From: Fulvivirga marina | Lineage (GTDB): Bacteria > Bacteroidota > Bacteroidia > Cytophagales > Cyclobacteriaceae | DNA: 64,000 nucleotides | NCBI RefSeq assembly: GCF_016775155.1 | Contig: NZ_JAEUGD010000066.1 | Span: forward strand, 346,833-410,832 | Direction: 5' to 3' | Part shown: in pieces, positions 26,809-36,063 of the stretch | How positions within the stretch are numbered: the stretch's first letter is position 1 | How the letters are laid out: each line of letters starts with the position of its first letter | The notes under the pieces: generated by a model | Seen by the model: only the letters and a program-made list of their open reading frames with translations | Databases searched by the model: none | What the model was told of the DNA's origin: nothing | Position numbers and translations under genes: made by a program

Positions 26809-27624
26809 TTAATCTTCTGTTATAGGAAATGCCTCAAATGTGTCACTCTGAACCGTACCTCCTGCATCTCGGAATATATAACCAATCTTAGTTATTGTAG
26901 CTCCTTCAGCGACATCAAAAAAGGCCTTCGGTATAAGTGAAATGGAATATAAACCGTCACCTCTATCCAGAAGCTTCAATTCAGGAGTAGAACCTACTTC
27001 TGACCACTGGGCTTTAACCACATCCTGAAAGTCAGTTCCATCAGCATTCTGTCCGCTGACAAAAAGATAGGCGTAGACCTCTGCAACAGATTTCATACCT
27101 GAACTACTGGTGAGATTCTGATCAAAAAACAGTGTCACCACATCCTCTTCGGTGAACTTTACGGGAAATGTACGGTTCTCAGATGGGATAAATACTAAAG
27201 GTTGTACTGCCACAGTCAGATCATTATCCGACTGTTTGCCGTCTCCCCAACTCTGGCTCTTAAGTTTCAACCCAATTTTCCCTATTTCAGAAGGTGCTTT
27301 GCCAAAAAAATCTACAGGAGTGAAGGTAATTCTATAAACATCAGAATTAGTTTCATCTCTCGTTACCTTTGCTCCTTCTGTATTTGCCCCGCCAGCCGGA
27401 TCTATATTTGTAGGTGCATCACAGCTTGAAGAGCAGCCTTCTGCAATCCAGGCCCAAATCCATACATCGCCGGTATAACCTGCCAGACTAGTACCGGATA
27501 CATCAACTGTGAGGGTTACTTCATCTTCAGCAGTAAACACTCCTGGGCTTGTCGTTACAGTTTGAGCCGTTCCTGCCAGGGGCAATAAAGCAAGCAATAA
27601 AATTTTTAATATGTTCTTCATCAT
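26809..27624 (-). CDS. exported surface protein sharing an amylase N-terminal module
   Basis: 271 aa with a signal peptide (MMKNILKILLLALLPLAGTA). Its first half (WIWAWIAEGCSSSCDAPTNI, TFTPVDFFGKAPSEIGKIGL, LKSQSWGDGKQSDNDL) matches the N-terminal module of the secreted amylase. The second half repeats the same fold (VTLFFDQN, FFDVAEGATITKIGYIFRDA). The paired Cys in SSSCDAPTN may form a disulfide. It probably binds polysaccharide or helps anchor the Sus complex. No catalytic motif is present. It lies 8 bases after the 169-aa lipoprotein gene. Confidence 0.75.
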   Translation of the reverse strand: MMKNILKILLLALLPLAGTAQTVTTSPGVFTAEDEVTLTVDVSGTSLAGYTGDVWIWAWIAEGCSSSCDAPTNIDPAGGANTEGAKVTRDETNSDVYRITFTPVDFFGKAPSEIGKIGLKLKSQSWGDGKQSDNDLTVAVQPLVFIPSENRTFPVKFTEEDVVTLFFDQNLTSSSGMKSVAEVYAYLFVSGQNADGTDFQDVVKAQWSEVGSTPELKLLDRGDGLYSISLIPKAFFDVAEGATITKIGYIFRDAGGTVQSDTFEAFPITED

Positions 27625-27632
27625 TATTTCCT

Positions 27633-28142
27633 TTATTGTTTGATAAAACGATATCTATAGCTCAAGAAAGCACTTTTCTCTCCTTTGCTATTGGTTTGAT
27701 ACCTTGTAAACTTCAGGTTCAGTACTCCTTCCCGGAGCTCCAGATAGCTTTCAAATTCAAGTGCTTCACTATCAGCAAATATGATTTGTGTTGGCGCCTG
27801 TAGGTCGTCAAGGGTCCATTGTCCTGAGGCAACTCCTAAAATAGCAGGAGAGTTGCCTCTCTCAATGGCAAAACTTGCCGGAGCTCCTCCGCTTACCTCA
27901 AGAGTCATCGTATAATCTGTATAACTAAAAACTTCAGTAATATCCAAGGTCTGGACAAAAGCAGGAAAACCTTTTCTTACCGCATCTTCGTCAACCTGAA
28001 TAACTGATCCCAACTTCCACGTACCTGCCAACTCATTTACTTTATCCACGGGCTCTCCTACTCCTCCATATTCTTCAATACACCCGGTAGCTAGTAAACT
28101 GCCAAATACCAGGAGTGTTATGTATATAAATGTCTTTTTCAT
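27633..28142 (-). CDS. small lipoprotein of the sus operon (DUF5004-like)
   Basis: 169 aa with a lipobox (LLATGC) near residue 20. The mature part begins with NELAGTWKLGSVIQVDEDAV, the lipocalin-like opening typical of Bacteroidota DUF5004/lipocalin-type lipoproteins, followed by beta strands with no catalytic residues. Position between susD and the starch-binding genes suggests an accessory glycan-binding or stability role. Exact function unknown. Confidence 0.65.
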   Translation of the reverse strand: MKKTFIYITLLVFGSLLATGCIEEYGGVGEPVDKVNELAGTWKLGSVIQVDEDAVRKGFPAFVQTLDITEVFSYTDYTMTLEVSGGAPASFAIERGNSPAILGVASGQWTLDDLQAPTQIIFADSEALEFESYLELREGVLNLKFTRYQTNSKGEKSAFLSYRYRFIKQ

Positions 28143-28161
28143 CTTTATTAATATTTAGTTG

Positions 28162-29586
28162 TTAGCAGCCACCTTCAATATTAGGTGTAAAAACATCTGT
28201 ACCACCTGCACCGGCTATTTCAGTATCAGGGAATTGTATGGACATACCCGGACAATCCCATGCGGAGTTCCTAATCCTTAAACTACTCTCCCCTGCTGCA
28301 CCTCTTCGTCTCAAATCATGAAATCTTTGTCCTTCTGATACCAATTCCTTTCTTTTCTCCTCTCTCACTGTATTTAACAGCGAAACCTGACCTACTCCAC
28401 TGGTTACTGGTGTCAGGCCTGCTCTTGCTCTGATGTCATTAATGTCATCAACAGCAGTATTAATCGATGCTGTGGTATTTAATTCCAGACCAGCCTCTGC
28501 CCTTATCAGTTTGAGCTCTGTAACATGCATTAATGGCACCTGAAAATAATTTATACTATCATATTTGGTAATAAAGATAGCCTCATTTTCAGCTCCCTCA
28601 TTTTCTATTCTATACCAGTTCTGGCCTCTTAAGTCATCGGCACTGGAAGTAGCCAACTCATACATATCCCTGGATATTCTTAAAGTTGGAGGGTTATCTC
28701 CATCAGACCTGAAATGTGTTGATAGCTGGGTACCTCTGTGATCATTTGGATTACTTACCATCTCGAAAATGGCTTCGTTGGTACCTTCAGTTGAATAACG
28801 ATTCTGATACTCATCAGCATCAGAGTTAAAAGCATGAGGTCCATTATTAAGCACATCAGTAGCTACATTAAAGGCCGTCTCATAATCATGCATAAAGAAA
28901 CGTACCTTGGCCAGGTAAGCTTTGGCAGCCCAAGAGTCTGCATACACCCCATTTGAAGTAGGAAGCGATGAAGCTGCATCTGACAAATCACTTACAATTT
29001 GCTCATAAACTTCGCCAACTGTATTTCTGTTCTTCGCTTCAGCAGAAGGTTCAGTACGCAAAACCACTCCAAGGTGAGTATTATCAGGAGTATACCCATA
29101 GGGATGAGCAAACAACCTTACTAACTCGAAATAGCAAATTGCTCTCAGGAACTTTGCTTCACCTGCAATTCTATCTTGCTCTGACTGAGATAGTCCTTCT
29201 ATCAGGTCGAGGTTTTTAAGTAGCACGTTGGCCCTGTAGATCACATAATGAGGTTCATCAAACATGTCTTGAGTATACCCCGTAAAGAAAGTACTGGTTT
29301 TGTTATAGTAGGCCCTGAAGTCGGCATTATTAAGATTGGTTTGACTTCCATCAATATTATCGCCCATTACTTCAGTTATCGCCTGAACTCTTCCTCCTAA
29401 AAAGTCTCCCCCATCGCCCCGTAGTGCATCATATGCAGAGTTAAGAAGTTCCTGCATATCCTGAGGGGTCTGTAATGCATCGTCAGCTATTATCTCTCCT
29501 TTTGGCTCTATTTCCAAAAGGTCGTCACAGGATACAGTAATAATAGCAGCTAAGAATATATACTTAAATATTTTCATATTATTCAT
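28162..29586 (-). CDS. susD: SusD/RagB-family nutrient-binding lipoprotein
   Basis: 474 aa, lipoprotein signal (ITVSCDDLLEIEP, Cys about 20) followed by the SusD hallmark LDLLEIEPKGEI-type opening. TPR-like helices (FLRAICYFELVRLFAHPYGY) and the C-terminal signature KELVSEGQRFHDLRRRG match the RagB/SusD family. It caps the SusC barrel and binds the glycan at the cell surface. The start may be the second ATG three codons in. The gap to susC is 9 bases. Confidence 0.95.
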   Translation of the reverse strand: MNNMKIFKYIFLAAIITVSCDDLLEIEPKGEIIADDALQTPQDMQELLNSAYDALRGDGGDFLGGRVQAITEVMGDNIDGSQTNLNNADFRAYYNKTSTFFTGYTQDMFDEPHYVIYRANVLLKNLDLIEGLSQSEQDRIAGEAKFLRAICYFELVRLFAHPYGYTPDNTHLGVVLRTEPSAEAKNRNTVGEVYEQIVSDLSDAASSLPTSNGVYADSWAAKAYLAKVRFFMHDYETAFNVATDVLNNGPHAFNSDADEYQNRYSTEGTNEAIFEMVSNPNDHRGTQLSTHFRSDGDNPPTLRISRDMYELATSSADDLRGQNWYRIENEGAENEAIFITKYDSINYFQVPLMHVTELKLIRAEAGLELNTTASINTAVDDINDIRARAGLTPVTSGVGQVSLLNTVREEKRKELVSEGQRFHDLRRRGAAGESSLRIRNSAWDCPGMSIQFPDTEIAGAGGTDVFTPNIEGGC

Positions 29587-29595
29587 CTTATTTGA

Positions 29596-32500
29596 TTAAA
29601 AGCCCACATTGATACCAAGCATAAAGGCCTTCTCTTGTGGAGCTGTTAAATAGGTCACATTCGGGCTTAGATTCCTTCCCTGACGACCGTTATGGTCTCT
29701 TACAATTTCTGGATCAGCCCCCGGATATTTAGTAAAAGTTATCAGGTTAGTACCATTAAAGTAAACTCTGGCACTTCTCAGTCTCAGCTTGCTTACCAGA
29801 TCAGAAGGTAGGTTATACCCTAAGGTCACATTTCTGATTCTGCCGTATGTACCATCATAAAGGAACTGTGTAGTGTTCAAATTCCAGAAACTTGCCAAAC
29901 CTCCATAAGTGCTCGGCTCCATAGTTAGTCTTGGGAATTGAGCTACATCTCCTGGCTCTCTCCACCTGTCGACAATCTCTCTACGCATATTCCAGTCAGA
30001 GACTACTCCCAACTGTCTTTTTCCTGAATCATCGTAGATATTGCCTCCTATAGTGAAGGTAAAAAGTACACTTAGATCAAAATTCTTGTAAGTAAAGGAG
30101 TTGGTTATACCTCCAGTCCAATCCGGCACTACACTTCCTACAGGAACCCTGTCATCAAGGTTGAATTCATAAGTCTCATTACCCTCTTTATCAAGGAAAA
30201 TAGGTAAACCATTTTCAGGGTCTACCCTCGAAAATCTGTTCAGGAAGTTAACACCTACCGGTAAACCTTCAACTACCCTGGTGTCCCCTGACCCGGCAAT
30301 GGCATCAGGAGGTGTTGCTCCTATGTCAATAACCTCATTATCAAGACGAGAAGCATTAATATCAGTAGTCCAGGTAAAGGCACCTGTCAGGTTTCTCGTT
30401 TTAAGACCAATTTCAAAACCACGATTATTAATCTCTGCTATATTTTCGAAGTATCTTTGAAAACCTGTAGAAGCCTGCACCAACCTATCTATCAAAACAT
30501 CTGTTGAATTTTTATCAAAATAGGCCAATTCAGCCACTACGCGGTCCTCGAATAAACCTAATTCAAAACCAAAATCATATGTTCTCTGAACCTCCCACTG
30601 AAGATCCGGGTTTTCAAGTCTTACCGGGAATATTATAGGCTCCTGGTTATAAGGATTACCGTCGTTCCCTTCGCGTCTTTGGAAAGTACCCCACCTCTGG
30701 TAATTAGGGATATCTGCATTACCGGTAATACCCCAACTCGCTTTAAGCTTCAGGAAATTCACCACATTGGAGCTAGGGAAGAAATCCTCCTCTGATATTA
30801 CATAGCCCAGACCCGCGCTGGGGAAGAAACCATAACGGTTATTCTGTCCAAACCTGGAAGAACCATCTACCCTGGCCGAGGCTTTCAGAAATATCTTATC
30901 TTTATAAGCATAGTTAATTCGTCCGAAATAACTTATAAAAGACCAAACTTCATCAGGAGCAGTTTCATATACGGGGTTAGATAGTTGTTTACCCTCTCCG
31001 TCCAAACCACGATCTGGAATAGAAGGATCTTCATAGAACGGACCACTTACTCCAAAAGCTTCTATTTTGTTCCATTTTTCAGTGAGTGAACGTTGGTACT
31101 CCCCCCCTACCAGAAAAGTAAACTTATTATTATCTTTTAGAGTGTAGTCATAAGAGGCTGTACCAGATATAGTATAGTTAGTCACCCAGGTAGGATATCT
31201 TCTCGCTATATTTTCAGTATTTGTCCATTCTGCAGGCTCAAACTGATCATCTTGCAAATCCATATAATCCAAACTACCTGATACATTGATATTCAATTTA
31301 TCAATGGGCTCATAAGCAAGTGTCAAAGTTGAAATTGATCTATTCTCTCTACTTCTCCAATCTACCAGCTCCTGTTTTCTTACAGGGTTATTCCCTGCAG
31401 TATAATAGGTACCGTCAGCATTTCTTACAGGATAAATAGGCAAAGCATCAGACATAGCCGCTCCAAGGCCGCCATCCCACGAACCACTCACTCGGTTATT
31501 TATACCCTGGCTCAATGAAGTAGTCAGACTAGCTTTCAGGTTATCCATAATATTGTAATCGAGATTTACTCTTCCACTAAACCTTTCATAGCTGTTCCCG
31601 TTCAAAAAGCTTTCGTTGTTGCTATAGGAAACCCCTACATAGGAGCTCAGCTTTTCATTCCCCTGAGTCATAGAAAGGTTATACTCTTGCTTAAACCCTG
31701 TTTGCGTAACAAGGTCAATCCAATCAGTATCCGTCTGTCTTGCCTGCTCCCAGGTAATTCCTCCGGGAAGGTCTGCTAAACCAACATTTCCATCATTCTC
31801 CCATGCTTCTTGTCTTAACTGAAGCCATTCCTCTGAAGAAAGAAGGTCTACCTCTCTGGAGGGTTTCGAAATACCCAGCTTAGTGCTGAATTCAAATTTA
31901 GGTTTACCTGTTTTTCCTCTTTTGGTGGTTATGAGGATAACACCGTTTGCTCCCCTGGACCCATAAATCGCAGCAGCAGATGCATCTTTCAAAATTTCTA
32001 CCGACTCGATATCATTGGGATTGATTGTTGCCAGCGGGTTATTATTAAATGCTCCGCGGTCACCATTCAGAAAATAGTCTTGCGTAATGGGGATACCATC
32101 AACAACATAAAGTGGGTCTCCCCCAGCACTAAGGGATGCAATACCTCTTACTCGAATCATTGATCCCGAACCAGCCGTACCACTACCTTGGATCACCTGA
32201 ACACCTGCTGCTTTACCTTGCAGTGCAGCCTCAAAACTAGGTACAGAAATAGTGGTGAGATCTTCGCCCTCAACTTTAGCGATTGAACCTGTTACCTCTC
32301 TTTTGGTCTGTACACCATAACCCACTACAACCACTTCAGCCAATTGGGTAACATCAGCTTCCATCGATGCATTGATTACTGACCTTCCGTTTACAGGCAT
32401 TTCTATCGATGTATACCCTACATACGAAAATATCAGGGTAGCATCAGAGGCCACTTTTATGCTATAGTTACCATCTACATCGGTAACTGTTCCATTGTTG

Positions 32501-32655
32501 GTGCCGGACTCAATTATATTGACCCCAGGCAGGCTCAGGCCATCCCCGGCATCAGTAACCCTACCCGATATGGTCTGTTGTTGGGCGTAAACCATTGAGG
32601 TTGTGATGCTAAGGATCATAAAAAACAGTAGTAATTTTTGTTTCATAAGCTCCAT
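29596..32655 (-). CDS. susC: SusC/RagA TonB-dependent outer-membrane transporter
   Basis: 1019 aa with a signal peptide, then a carboxypeptidase-regulatory-like domain (ISGRVTDAGDGLSLPGVNII), a plug domain carrying the SusC/RagA signature (VPSFEAALQGKAAGVQV and SAAAIYGSRGANGVILITTK) and a 22-strand type beta-barrel ending in an aromatic residue (FMLGINVGF). It imports oligosaccharides with SusD as lid, powered by TonB. It is the first gene of a seven-gene operon read from a promoter region shared with the divergent LacI regulator. Substrate is inferred from the two GH13 enzymes. Confidence 0.96.
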   Translation of the reverse strand: MELMKQKLLLFFMILSITTSMVYAQQQTISGRVTDAGDGLSLPGVNIIESGTNNGTVTDVDGNYSIKVASDATLIFSYVGYTSIEMPVNGRSVINASMEADVTQLAEVVVVGYGVQTKREVTGSIAKVEGEDLTTISVPSFEAALQGKAAGVQVIQGSGTAGSGSMIRVRGIASLSAGGDPLYVVDGIPITQDYFLNGDRGAFNNNPLATINPNDIESVEILKDASAAAIYGSRGANGVILITTKRGKTGKPKFEFSTKLGISKPSREVDLLSSEEWLQLRQEAWENDGNVGLADLPGGITWEQARQTDTDWIDLVTQTGFKQEYNLSMTQGNEKLSSYVGVSYSNNESFLNGNSYERFSGRVNLDYNIMDNLKASLTTSLSQGINNRVSGSWDGGLGAAMSDALPIYPVRNADGTYYTAGNNPVRKQELVDWRSRENRSISTLTLAYEPIDKLNINVSGSLDYMDLQDDQFEPAEWTNTENIARRYPTWVTNYTISGTASYDYTLKDNNKFTFLVGGEYQRSLTEKWNKIEAFGVSGPFYEDPSIPDRGLDGEGKQLSNPVYETAPDEVWSFISYFGRINYAYKDKIFLKASARVDGSSRFGQNNRYGFFPSAGLGYVISEEDFFPSSNVVNFLKLKASWGITGNADIPNYQRWGTFQRREGNDGNPYNQEPIIFPVRLENPDLQWEVQRTYDFGFELGLFEDRVVAELAYFDKNSTDVLIDRLVQASTGFQRYFENIAEINNRGFEIGLKTRNLTGAFTWTTDINASRLDNEVIDIGATPPDAIAGSGDTRVVEGLPVGVNFLNRFSRVDPENGLPIFLDKEGNETYEFNLDDRVPVGSVVPDWTGGITNSFTYKNFDLSVLFTFTIGGNIYDDSGKRQLGVVSDWNMRREIVDRWREPGDVAQFPRLTMEPSTYGGLASFWNLNTTQFLYDGTYGRIRNVTLGYNLPSDLVSKLRLRSARVYFNGTNLITFTKYPGADPEIVRDHNGRQGRNLSPNVTYLTAPQEKAFMLGINVGF

Positions 32656-32725
32656 TTTAAAATATAATTTTTTTAAGATTTAGGGATTGACAGTAAGTAC
32701 GTTAAAACCCATCCTAAGGTGCTTT

Positions 32726-32737
32726 GCAAACGTTTGC
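32726..32737. promoter_or_regulatory. LacI-family operator O1
   Basis: GCAAACGTTTGC, a perfect 12-bp palindrome with the central CG typical of LacI/GalR operators. Located about 70 bases before susC, inside the expected 5' leader. Confidence 0.85.
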
Positions 32738-32813
32738 GTACAGTCTATAGATTAATTTTTTTTATAATTACATAATCATCTCTTAACTAATCTTATAAAA
32801 AATTCATTACCAA

Positions 32814-32821
32814 CAAATTTA
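32814..32821 (-). promoter_or_regulatory. candidate -7 box of the susC promoter
   Basis: On the minus strand the bases read TAAATTTG, matching the Bacteroidota -7 consensus TAnnTTTG. No good -33 TTTG was seen 19 to 21 bases upstream, so the site may need the upstream operator and an activator. Transcription would start near 32807. Confidence 0.4.
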
Positions 32822-32870
32822 AAAATCCCCTTTTTTCGCCGTTTTTCCATGACACCGTCACCGCAAACGT

Positions 32871-32886
32871 TTGCGGAATATCATTA
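32871..32886. promoter_or_regulatory. LacI-family operator O2
   Basis: CCGCAAACGTTTGCGG, a perfect 16-bp palindrome with the same core as O1. It lies upstream of the candidate susC promoter and 170 bases upstream of the regulator start, so it could also serve autoregulation. Confidence 0.85.
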
Positions 32887-33055
32887 GTTTTTTAGCTACT
32901 CTCCTTTTGTCTTAAAAACATAACCACTTGACTATCACCCATATCAAATATTGTATTTTTTATAGAAATTGCACTTTTCACACATCTCTCCCCTTTTCTT
33001 TCTTAACACAGCTGCTTTTGTTATATTGCCGGATCAATTAGCGGGCCCCATTCGA

Positions 33056-34087
33056 ATGAAAAATTCTCAGGTTACTATCAAGGATATTGCAAAAGAACTT
33101 GGGATCAGTTCCTCAACTGTTTCCAGAGCTCTGAAGAATCACCCCAACGTTAGTCCGGAAACCAAAAAGGCTGTCACTGATCTGGCAGAAAAGTACAATT
33201 ATCAACCGAACTCCATTGCTCTTAGCTTAAGAAGAAGCAAGTCCAACACCATCGGAGTTATAATACCTGAAATTGTTCACTTCTTCTTCTCAACAGTTAT
33301 TAGTGGAATTGAAGATATCGCCTATAGTGCAGGTTACAGCGTTATAGTGTCGCAATCCAATGAGTCGTACGACCGGGAGGTAATAGATACCTTTGCCTTA
33401 TCAAAAAACCGAGTAGATGGCATACTGATTTCAATGTCAAGAGAGACCACTAAGTATGACCATTTCGAAACCATACACAAGCGTGGCTTGCCCATCGTAT
33501 TCTTCGATCGTGTATGTGATGCCATCAACTGCAGTAAGGTGGTTGTTGATGATTTTGATGGAGCCTATCAAGTTACCAGACACCTGATCCAACAAGGCTT
33601 TAAAAGAATAGCTCACCTGGCAGGTCCCGAGAATTTAATTTTGAGTAAACACCGTATGGATGGTTATAAAAAGGCGCTGAAAGAACATAGTCTCGAATTT
33701 GATGAATCTATTATAATACGTGGCCGTGCTGCAGATAATGAAACTTTAGCCAAACAACTGACAACTCAACTTCTCAACTCTGCTAATCCTCCGGATGCCA
33801 TGTTTGCTATCAATGACAGGGCTGCACTTGGGGTTATGAAAGCGGTTAAAGAAAAAGGACTCAAAATACCTCAGGATTTTGCGATTGCAGGTTTTAGTAA
33901 TTGGGAATTTACTGCAATGACTGACCCGGCAATTACTACTGTTGATCAGCCTGGCTTTAAAATGGGACAGGAAGCAGCCAAACTACTCATTAGAGAGATT
34001 GAAGCTGAAAAAGATGAGGTTATCGAGCCTGAAATCAAAATACTAAAGACTGACCTGATCATTCGTGGTTCTTCTGTTGCCGTGTAA
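33056..34087 (+). CDS. LacI/GalR-family regulator of the starch locus
   Basis: 343 aa from the ATG at 33056; the frame is open upstream but only this start gives the normal LacI N-terminus. Residues 6-50 are the HTH domain (VTIKDIAKELGISSSTVSRA with the hinge helix region LSLRRSKSNTIGVIIP). A periplasmic-binding-protein-like sugar sensor domain fills the rest (FAINDRAALGVMKAVKEKGL, FAIAGFSNWEFTAMTDPAIT). It is divergent from susC and two perfect palindromes lie between them, so it very likely controls the operon, with a maltodextrin or sugar phosphate as effector (inference). Repressor versus activator cannot be told. Confidence 0.92.
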   Translation: MKNSQVTIKDIAKELGISSSTVSRALKNHPNVSPETKKAVTDLAEKYNYQPNSIALSLRRSKSNTIGVIIPEIVHFFFSTVISGIEDIAYSAGYSVIVSQSNESYDREVIDTFALSKNRVDGILISMSRETTKYDHFETIHKRGLPIVFFDRVCDAINCSKVVVDDFDGAYQVTRHLIQQGFKRIAHLAGPENLILSKHRMDGYKKALKEHSLEFDESIIIRGRAADNETLAKQLTTQLLNSANPPDAMFAINDRAALGVMKAVKEKGLKIPQDFAIAGFSNWEFTAMTDPAITTVDQPGFKMGQEAAKLLIREIEAEKDEVIEPEIKILKTDLIIRGSSVAV

Positions 34088-34092
34088 ACCAT

Positions 34093-34944
34093 ATGACCAA
34101 GACTTACAGCCCTCAATTACCATTGATAGTAAGCCCTCAATGGCTTCATAAAAACCTCCATGACTCAGAACTGGTAATTCTGGATGCCAGCCCTAAGCAT
34201 AACAAAGCTGGAAAAACTAGCAATGTTGATACTTTATATATTAAGGGATCCAGGGTATTTAACCTAAAAGTTTTTAGCTCATATGAGAGCAACCTACCTT
34301 CAATGTTGGCCTCTCCTGAAGTCTTTCAAAAAGAATGCAGGAAACTTGGCATCAACAATACGAGCAAAATTATCGTCTATGACAATCTAGGAAACTATAC
34401 CAGTCCTCGAGTTTGGTGGATGTTCAGGGTCATGGGGCACAATAACATCTCAGTGTTGGATGGAGGTCTTCCTGCATGGGTTAAATATGGGTTTGATACG
34501 GCATTATTCCCTGACAAAATCAACAGTAATGGAAATTTTACTACCAACTATACACCAGAATTAGTCGTAGGAACAGCCCAGGTCATTGACAACCTCAGCA
34601 CGAAAGATGCTCTCCTCATTGATGCACGTACTGAAGGACGTTTTAAAGGAATAACTCCCGAGCCCAGAGAAGGCTTAAGAAGTGGGCACATCCCTCACTC
34701 CATCAACATTCCTTTTGAACAGGTACTTAACGATGGTTTCTTCAAAGCTCCCGAAAAATTACAACAGGTCTTTGGTCAATCAATCCAAGGGTGTACCCCT
34801 TTGATCTTTTCCTGCGGATCAGGTGTAACAGCCTGCATTGTTCTTATGGCCTGCGAACTAATATGCAAGAATGATAAAGCTGTTTACGACGGTTCCTGGA
34901 CAGCGTGGGCATTGATGGACGACCTACCTATCCAAACTGCCTGA
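34093..34944 (+). CDS. sseA: 3-mercaptopyruvate/thiosulfate sulfurtransferase
   Basis: 283 aa with two rhodanese domains. The first (about 10-135) is inactive; the second (165-280) carries the active-site Cys241 in the loop CGSGVTA, the form typical of 3-mercaptopyruvate sulfurtransferases, plus the domain signature DARTEGRFKG and RSGHIPHSINIPF. No signal peptide, so cytoplasmic. It transfers sulfur from mercaptopyruvate or thiosulfate to thiols or cyanide. It starts 5 bases after the LacI-type gene and may be co-transcribed with it, without an obvious functional link. Confidence 0.88.
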   Translation: MTKTYSPQLPLIVSPQWLHKNLHDSELVILDASPKHNKAGKTSNVDTLYIKGSRVFNLKVFSSYESNLPSMLASPEVFQKECRKLGINNTSKIIVYDNLGNYTSPRVWWMFRVMGHNNISVLDGGLPAWVKYGFDTALFPDKINSNGNFTTNYTPELVVGTAQVIDNLSTKDALLIDARTEGRFKGITPEPREGLRSGHIPHSINIPFEQVLNDGFFKAPEKLQQVFGQSIQGCTPLIFSCGSGVTACIVLMACELICKNDKAVYDGSWTAWALMDDLPIQTA

Positions 34945-34969
34945 GAACATATGCTCACCTCTCCTTTCA

Positions 34970-35155
34970 TCACTCAATGCAATACCCACTAATTGCATCA
35001 GCCGCCGCCTCAGAACCAAGCTCTCTGAAACTCTTAAAGTCTCTACATGCATTAAATTTATCATTCAAATTATTTTTTGCATCACCTATCATATAATAAA
35101 TTCTGAGATCATTAGGGTAATGGTGAGCGATTGTCAAGTCAGTACAACTAAGCAA
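34970..35155 (-). pseudogene. remnant of a TPR protein C-terminus
   Basis: Within a 357-base gap, the minus strand encodes YYMIGDAKNNLNDKFNACRD followed by FKSFRELGSEAAADAISGYC, the usual last repeat of Bacteroidota TPR lipoproteins (compare ACTDLTMAKSLGASNAAEVI at the end of the protein at 55737-56336). No start, signal peptide or further repeats are present. It is either a decayed gene end or a very short expressed peptide. Confidence 0.45.
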
Positions 35156-35301
35156 CTACTTTTAGCCACTGGTAAATAGAGTTCCTTGCCAACTTCCTAT
35201 AAACCATAGCCTTAATGCTTCCTTGAATTGTCATTAATATTGAGGTAATGCTCCTTACTTAACTTCGCTGATGAACATACAAACAACAAAAAACCAAAAA
35301 G

Positions 35302-35817
35302 ATGAAAAGAAAGTTGGTATTACTTTTGGGTATCCTTCTAGCCGCTAACGTTAGCGTATCGGCACAACAAAATTATAAAGCTAAATTTATCAATGCCTTT
35401 ACCCGGTATATGAACTGGCCTGACCAATCAAAGCATGGCTTTTTTAACATTGGAGTATATGGTTCATTTGATCTATATAAAGAGATTTCTGAGGAAACAA
35501 TGGGACGCTCAGTGGGTAACCAAAACGTGGTAGCCATAAACATTTTAAAGGAGAACCAACTGGACCTTACCAAACTGCATATACTCGTTGTTGGAAGGAA
35601 ATATTGTACTCCCGAAAACCTGAATAGGATTACATCAAAGTTTTCTAATAGTTATACCTTGATAGTTACTGAAGACAATGGCATTCTTAACGGCGCTGGC
35701 ATAAGCTTTCAAAACAATGGCACGGCTTTAGGCTTTAAGTATAACCTGGATAATATTAACAACAAAGGAATAGCCGCTAGTGGCCAATTTAAAAGCATGG
35801 GACAAGGAGTTAATTAA
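35302..35817 (+). CDS. exported YfiR/DUF4154-like protein
   Basis: 171 aa with a signal peptide ending near residue 22 (SVSAQQNYKAKF). The mature part fits the YfiR (DUF4154) family: KFINAFTRYMNWPDQSKHGF, FNIGVYGSFDLYKEISEE, then LHILVVGRKYC and a final GISFQNNGTALGF strand. In Pseudomonas YfiR is a periplasmic brake on the diguanylate cyclase YfiN; no partner cyclase is seen here, so the role is open. It stands alone with a hairpin terminator behind it. Confidence 0.8.
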   Translation: MKRKLVLLLGILLAANVSVSAQQNYKAKFINAFTRYMNWPDQSKHGFFNIGVYGSFDLYKEISEETMGRSVGNQNVVAINILKENQLDLTKLHILVVGRKYCTPENLNRITSKFSNSYTLIVTEDNGILNGAGISFQNNGTALGFKYNLDNINNKGIAASGQFKSMGQGVN

Positions 35818-35853
35818 CACATAGTACCCTCCAGAGCTCCCCTACTCTTTTCC

Positions 35854-35877
35854 GCTTCCTGTTACATAGCAGGAAGC
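35854..35877 (+). terminator. hairpin terminator after yfiR-like gene
   Basis: Perfect 8-bp stem GCTTCCTG / CAGGAAGC with an 8-base loop, followed by TCTCCTTTC. 36 bases past the stop codon. The U-tract is weak. Confidence 0.5.
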
Positions 35878-36020
35878 TCTCCTTTCAACGGTTATGACGC
35901 TGAACAAACTAAGACCTCCTTACATTCCTATTCTCCTCACCTTAATTAAGAAGCATCCCCGTAGTCTCAACTAGCAGGCTATATTTTACCTTTTAAAAAC
36001 TATTTTGTGTATAAACAAAA

Positions 36021-36041
36021 AAGGCTGCCAATGGCAGCCTT
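36021..36041 (-). terminator. hairpin terminator of the ribosomal operon
   Basis: Perfect 9-bp stem AAGGCTGCC / GGCAGCCTT around an AAT loop, with an A-rich left flank (T-rich on the minus strand). It lies about 20 bases beyond the stop of rplT, the last gene of the thrS-infC-rpmI-rplT group. Confidence 0.85.
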
Positions 36042-36063
36042 AATAATACAGATCGGGTTAAAC

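Larger units (their letters stand above)
32656..33055. other. divergent regulatory region between susC and lacI-type gene
   Basis: 400 bases without a gene. It contains two perfect palindromes of the LacI/GalR type at 32726-32737 and 32871-32886, and one TAnnTTTG word on the minus strand at 32814-32821 between them. Centres of the palindromes are 147 bases apart, 14 turns at 10.5 bp, a spacing suited to loop formation. Confidence 0.75.
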
